From: Ruminococcus sp.
GTDB taxonomy: Bacteria > Bacillota > Clostridia > Oscillospirales > Ruminococcaceae
Direction: 5' to 3'
Length of the DNA stretch: 46,431 nt
Assembly (NCBI GenBank): GCA_021201755.1
Contig: JAJQEI010000001.1
Span: 1 to 46,431, forward strand
Shown piece by piece: positions 45,203 through 46,431 of this stretch. A program made the translations under genes and the position numbers. Positions within the stretch are counted from its first letter, which is position 1. Each line of letters starts with the position of its first letter. The notes under the pieces are model-generated. The model was given only the letters and a program-made list of their open reading frames with translations, was not told where the DNA came from and did not search any database.

Positions 45203-45569
45203 TTCTTTTTACCTCCGTATGCGTTGTTTCCCATGTGCCATAGCACTTTTTTTCGATGTCATCATAGTAGCGATATAGCAGCTGTACATTGTTTTCCAAA
45301 AAATAGTAGTGCTTTATGTAGAAAACGAGCAGCACTAGCAGCACCAATGCCAAAGGAATCAGTGTGATTTTATTTGATATAATAATCACCAGGAAACAAG
45401 CCAACGTACAAATTGCCACCAACATCATCACCAGTAAATGTACCAGTCGTTCATGCTGAAAGTCTCGTATTTTTTGACAATGCAGCTGTATTAGCCGTTG
45501 CCAGTCGGTATCATCATTTTTTAGCATTTCTTCTAAGAAAGTGAGATATGCACGAAAATATTTTGTCAT
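45174..45569 (-). CDS. Small membrane protein of unknown function in the isp operon
   Basis: I do not recognise this 131-residue protein. It has a polar helical N-terminus ([19 protein letters not shown]). Two adjacent membrane helices lie at about residues 42-63 and 67-87, and the cytoplasmic-looking C-terminus is rich in Tyr, Asn and Thr. It overlaps ispD by 4 bases upstream and ispF by 29 bases downstream, so it is translated with them. That tight packing supports it as real. Nothing links it to isoprenoid chemistry by sequence. Confidence 0.7.
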   Translation of the reverse strand: MTKYFRAYLTFLEEMLKNDDTDWQRLIQLHCQKIRDFQHERLVHLLVMMLVAICTLACFLVIIISNKITLIPLALVLLVLLVFYIKHYYFLENNVQLLYRYYDDIEKKCYGTWETTHTEVKRNANTNRTRL

Positions 45570-46273
45570 GGTGTCGCTCCAATTCTCTGTGCCAGAAAAA
45601 GACGTGCAATTTCAATATCTTCCGGCGTCGTAATTTTAATGTTGGTGTAATCTCCATCACTCATATAAACCTTGTGGTTCAGCGATTCTACAAGTTGACA
45701 ATCGTCGGTAAAATCCAGATTGTGTGACTTTGCGAACACCATCGCTTCAAAATAAAGCTTTCGTTGAAATACCTGAGGCGTTTGGGTAGCGTACAAGTGT
45801 GGTCGATAAGGCGTGTCAGTAATGAGGTGATCCTGTACAATCTTGATCGTATCTTTTACCGGGACGCCGAGTGTTGCACCGCCAAATACGGCTGCGTCAT
45901 GAATCACCTGTTCAATCTGATCGGTGCGTACCAGTGGTCTTGCACCGTCGTGTATGGCAAGAAGTGACGTCTCTTTCGACAACGCCTCCAGCCCGTGAGA
46001 GACACTTTCTTGACGTGTCGTACCGCCGGGTACTACAGCTTTTAGCTTTTGTATGCCGATCTGTTTGGCAGTTTTCCAAACAGTGTCTGTATCGCTGGGA
46101 CGTGCCACAACGATCAGTTCTACCACACGGTCACACTGTTCAAATGCACGCATGGAATATCCAATGACACTGCTGTCTCCCAGTGGCAGGAAAATTTTGT
46201 TTTGTCCTTGCATTCGGGTAGCATTTCCAGCGCAAACTAGGATCACCGAAGTATCAGGAATCGTTGTTGTCAT
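45566..46273 (-). CDS. ispD: 2-C-methyl-D-erythritol 4-phosphate cytidylyltransferase
   Basis: Third step of the MEP pathway, adding CMP to methylerythritol phosphate. The 235-residue protein has the nucleotide-binding start VILVCAGNATRM followed by NKIFLPLG, then GGTTRQESVSHGL, IHDGARPLV, GVPVKDTIK and the ending SDGDYTNIKITTPEDI. The first motif has Cys where Ala is commonest. ATG 46273 has AAGAGG upstream; the frame stays open for 52 more codons to the window edge, but that Lys-rich stretch does not look like the family. Confidence 0.93.
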   Translation of the reverse strand: MTTTIPDTSVILVCAGNATRMQGQNKIFLPLGDSSVIGYSMRAFEQCDRVVELIVVARPSDTDTVWKTAKQIGIQKLKAVVPGGTTRQESVSHGLEALSKETSLLAIHDGARPLVRTDQIEQVIHDAAVFGGATLGVPVKDTIKIVQDHLITDTPYRPHLYATQTPQVFQRKLYFEAMVFAKSHNLDFTDDCQLVESLNHKVYMSDGDYTNIKITTPEDIEIARLFLAQRIGATP

Positions 46274-46349
46274 GATACAAAACCTCTTTTCTGATAGAAT
46301 ACCGAAAAAGGGTACTGGTTGCAGTACGCTTTTATTCGATTTTTGTCCC

Positions 46350-46431
46350 TTACTTGTCGCCTTTTTTGCCGTGTTTATTTCTTGATTTGAAATCGTCTTC
46401 GATCGCTTCTTTCCCTTGAGACGAACTTTTT
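46350..46431 (-). CDS. C-terminal end of an upstream gene, partial
   Basis: One frame from the window edge reads KSSSQGKEAIEDDFKSRNK and ends HGKKGDK with TAA at 46352-46350. It is hydrophilic, with a charged tail, and could be the end of the gene preceding ispD. A competing frame that joins ispD is also open here, so the call is weak. No family can be assigned from 26 residues. Confidence 0.3.
   Translation of the reverse strand, partial: KSSSQGKEAIEDDFKSRNKHGKKGDK

Noticed and set aside
46274..46431. N-terminal extension of ispD to the window edge
   Set aside because: The frame is open, but the Lys-rich sequence does not resemble IspD and a good ribosome site lies before the ATG at 46273.

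Overview
The window looks like a chromosomal segment of a low-to-mid GC Gram-positive fibre degrader of the Ruminococcaceae (Ruminococcus-like). Three things point there: dockerin-bearing secreted proteins with Thr-rich linkers (cellulosome parts), repeated lipoproteins of the Cthe_2159-type carbohydrate-binding family, and Firmicute gene orders and regulation (ylxM-ffh-rpsP-khpA-rimM-trmD, a Thr T-box before thrS, an atpBEFHAGDC operon, spoIVB near spo0A). I assign family level only, from gene content.

Layout. 1-2.8 kb: the 3' end of one carbohydrate-binding beta-helix protein and a second, amber-interrupted copy. 2.9-5.1 kb (minus): glyQS, a TM2 protein and a broken DUF2752 gene. 5.1-8.2 kb: T-box-controlled thrS, then a broken YczE/YitT-type membrane gene. 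8.3-13.5 kb: an SCP2-like protein with a histone-H1-like tail (minus), the SRP/ribosome-maturation operon and ptsH. 13.6-16.4 kb: spoIVB (minus, two lesions), a membrane protein, and spo0A with a frameshift at codon 5. 16.5-19.6 kb: a possible small ORF, a flavin reductase and a third carbohydrate-binding lipoprotein, frameshifted and apparently cut off at its 3' end. 19.5-24.9 kb (minus): alr followed by a two-gene 2-hydroxyacyl-CoA dehydratase activase system. 25.1-28.1 kb: tatD, a LysR regulator and a PPi-type phosphofructokinase. 28.2-34.5 kb: a sugar-use cluster of GH74 xyloglucanase, GH25 lysozyme-like protein, LRR-dockerin protein, manA and ROK glucokinase. 34.6-37.9 kb: a large modular GH5-dockerin enzyme. 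38.2-44.7 kb: the complete F1Fo ATP synthase operon. 44.7-46.4 kb (minus): ispD, a small membrane protein and ispF.

How it fits together. The secreted GH74 and GH5 enzymes would cut beta-glucans such as xyloglucan and cellulose outside the cell. Glucokinase, mannose-6-phosphate isomerase and PPi-phosphofructokinase would feed the released sugars into glycolysis. HPr carries both His15 and Ser46, so it could report glycolytic state.

The most striking feature is gene decay confined to a few genes. Seven inactivating lesions fall in six genes (two carbohydrate-binding lipoproteins, DUF2752, YczE, SpoIVB, Spo0A), about 6.4 kb, while about 32 kb of mostly housekeeping and glycoside-hydrolase coding sequence shows none. 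Two of the six are key sporulation genes, which suggests recent loss of sporulation, unless these are assembly errors or, for spo0A, slippage on an A6 run. The other notable signals are a perfect 465-bp in-frame duplication of an unnamed module in the GH5 enzyme, a divergent copy of that module on the LRR-dockerin protein, and a manA gene with no ordinary start codon.
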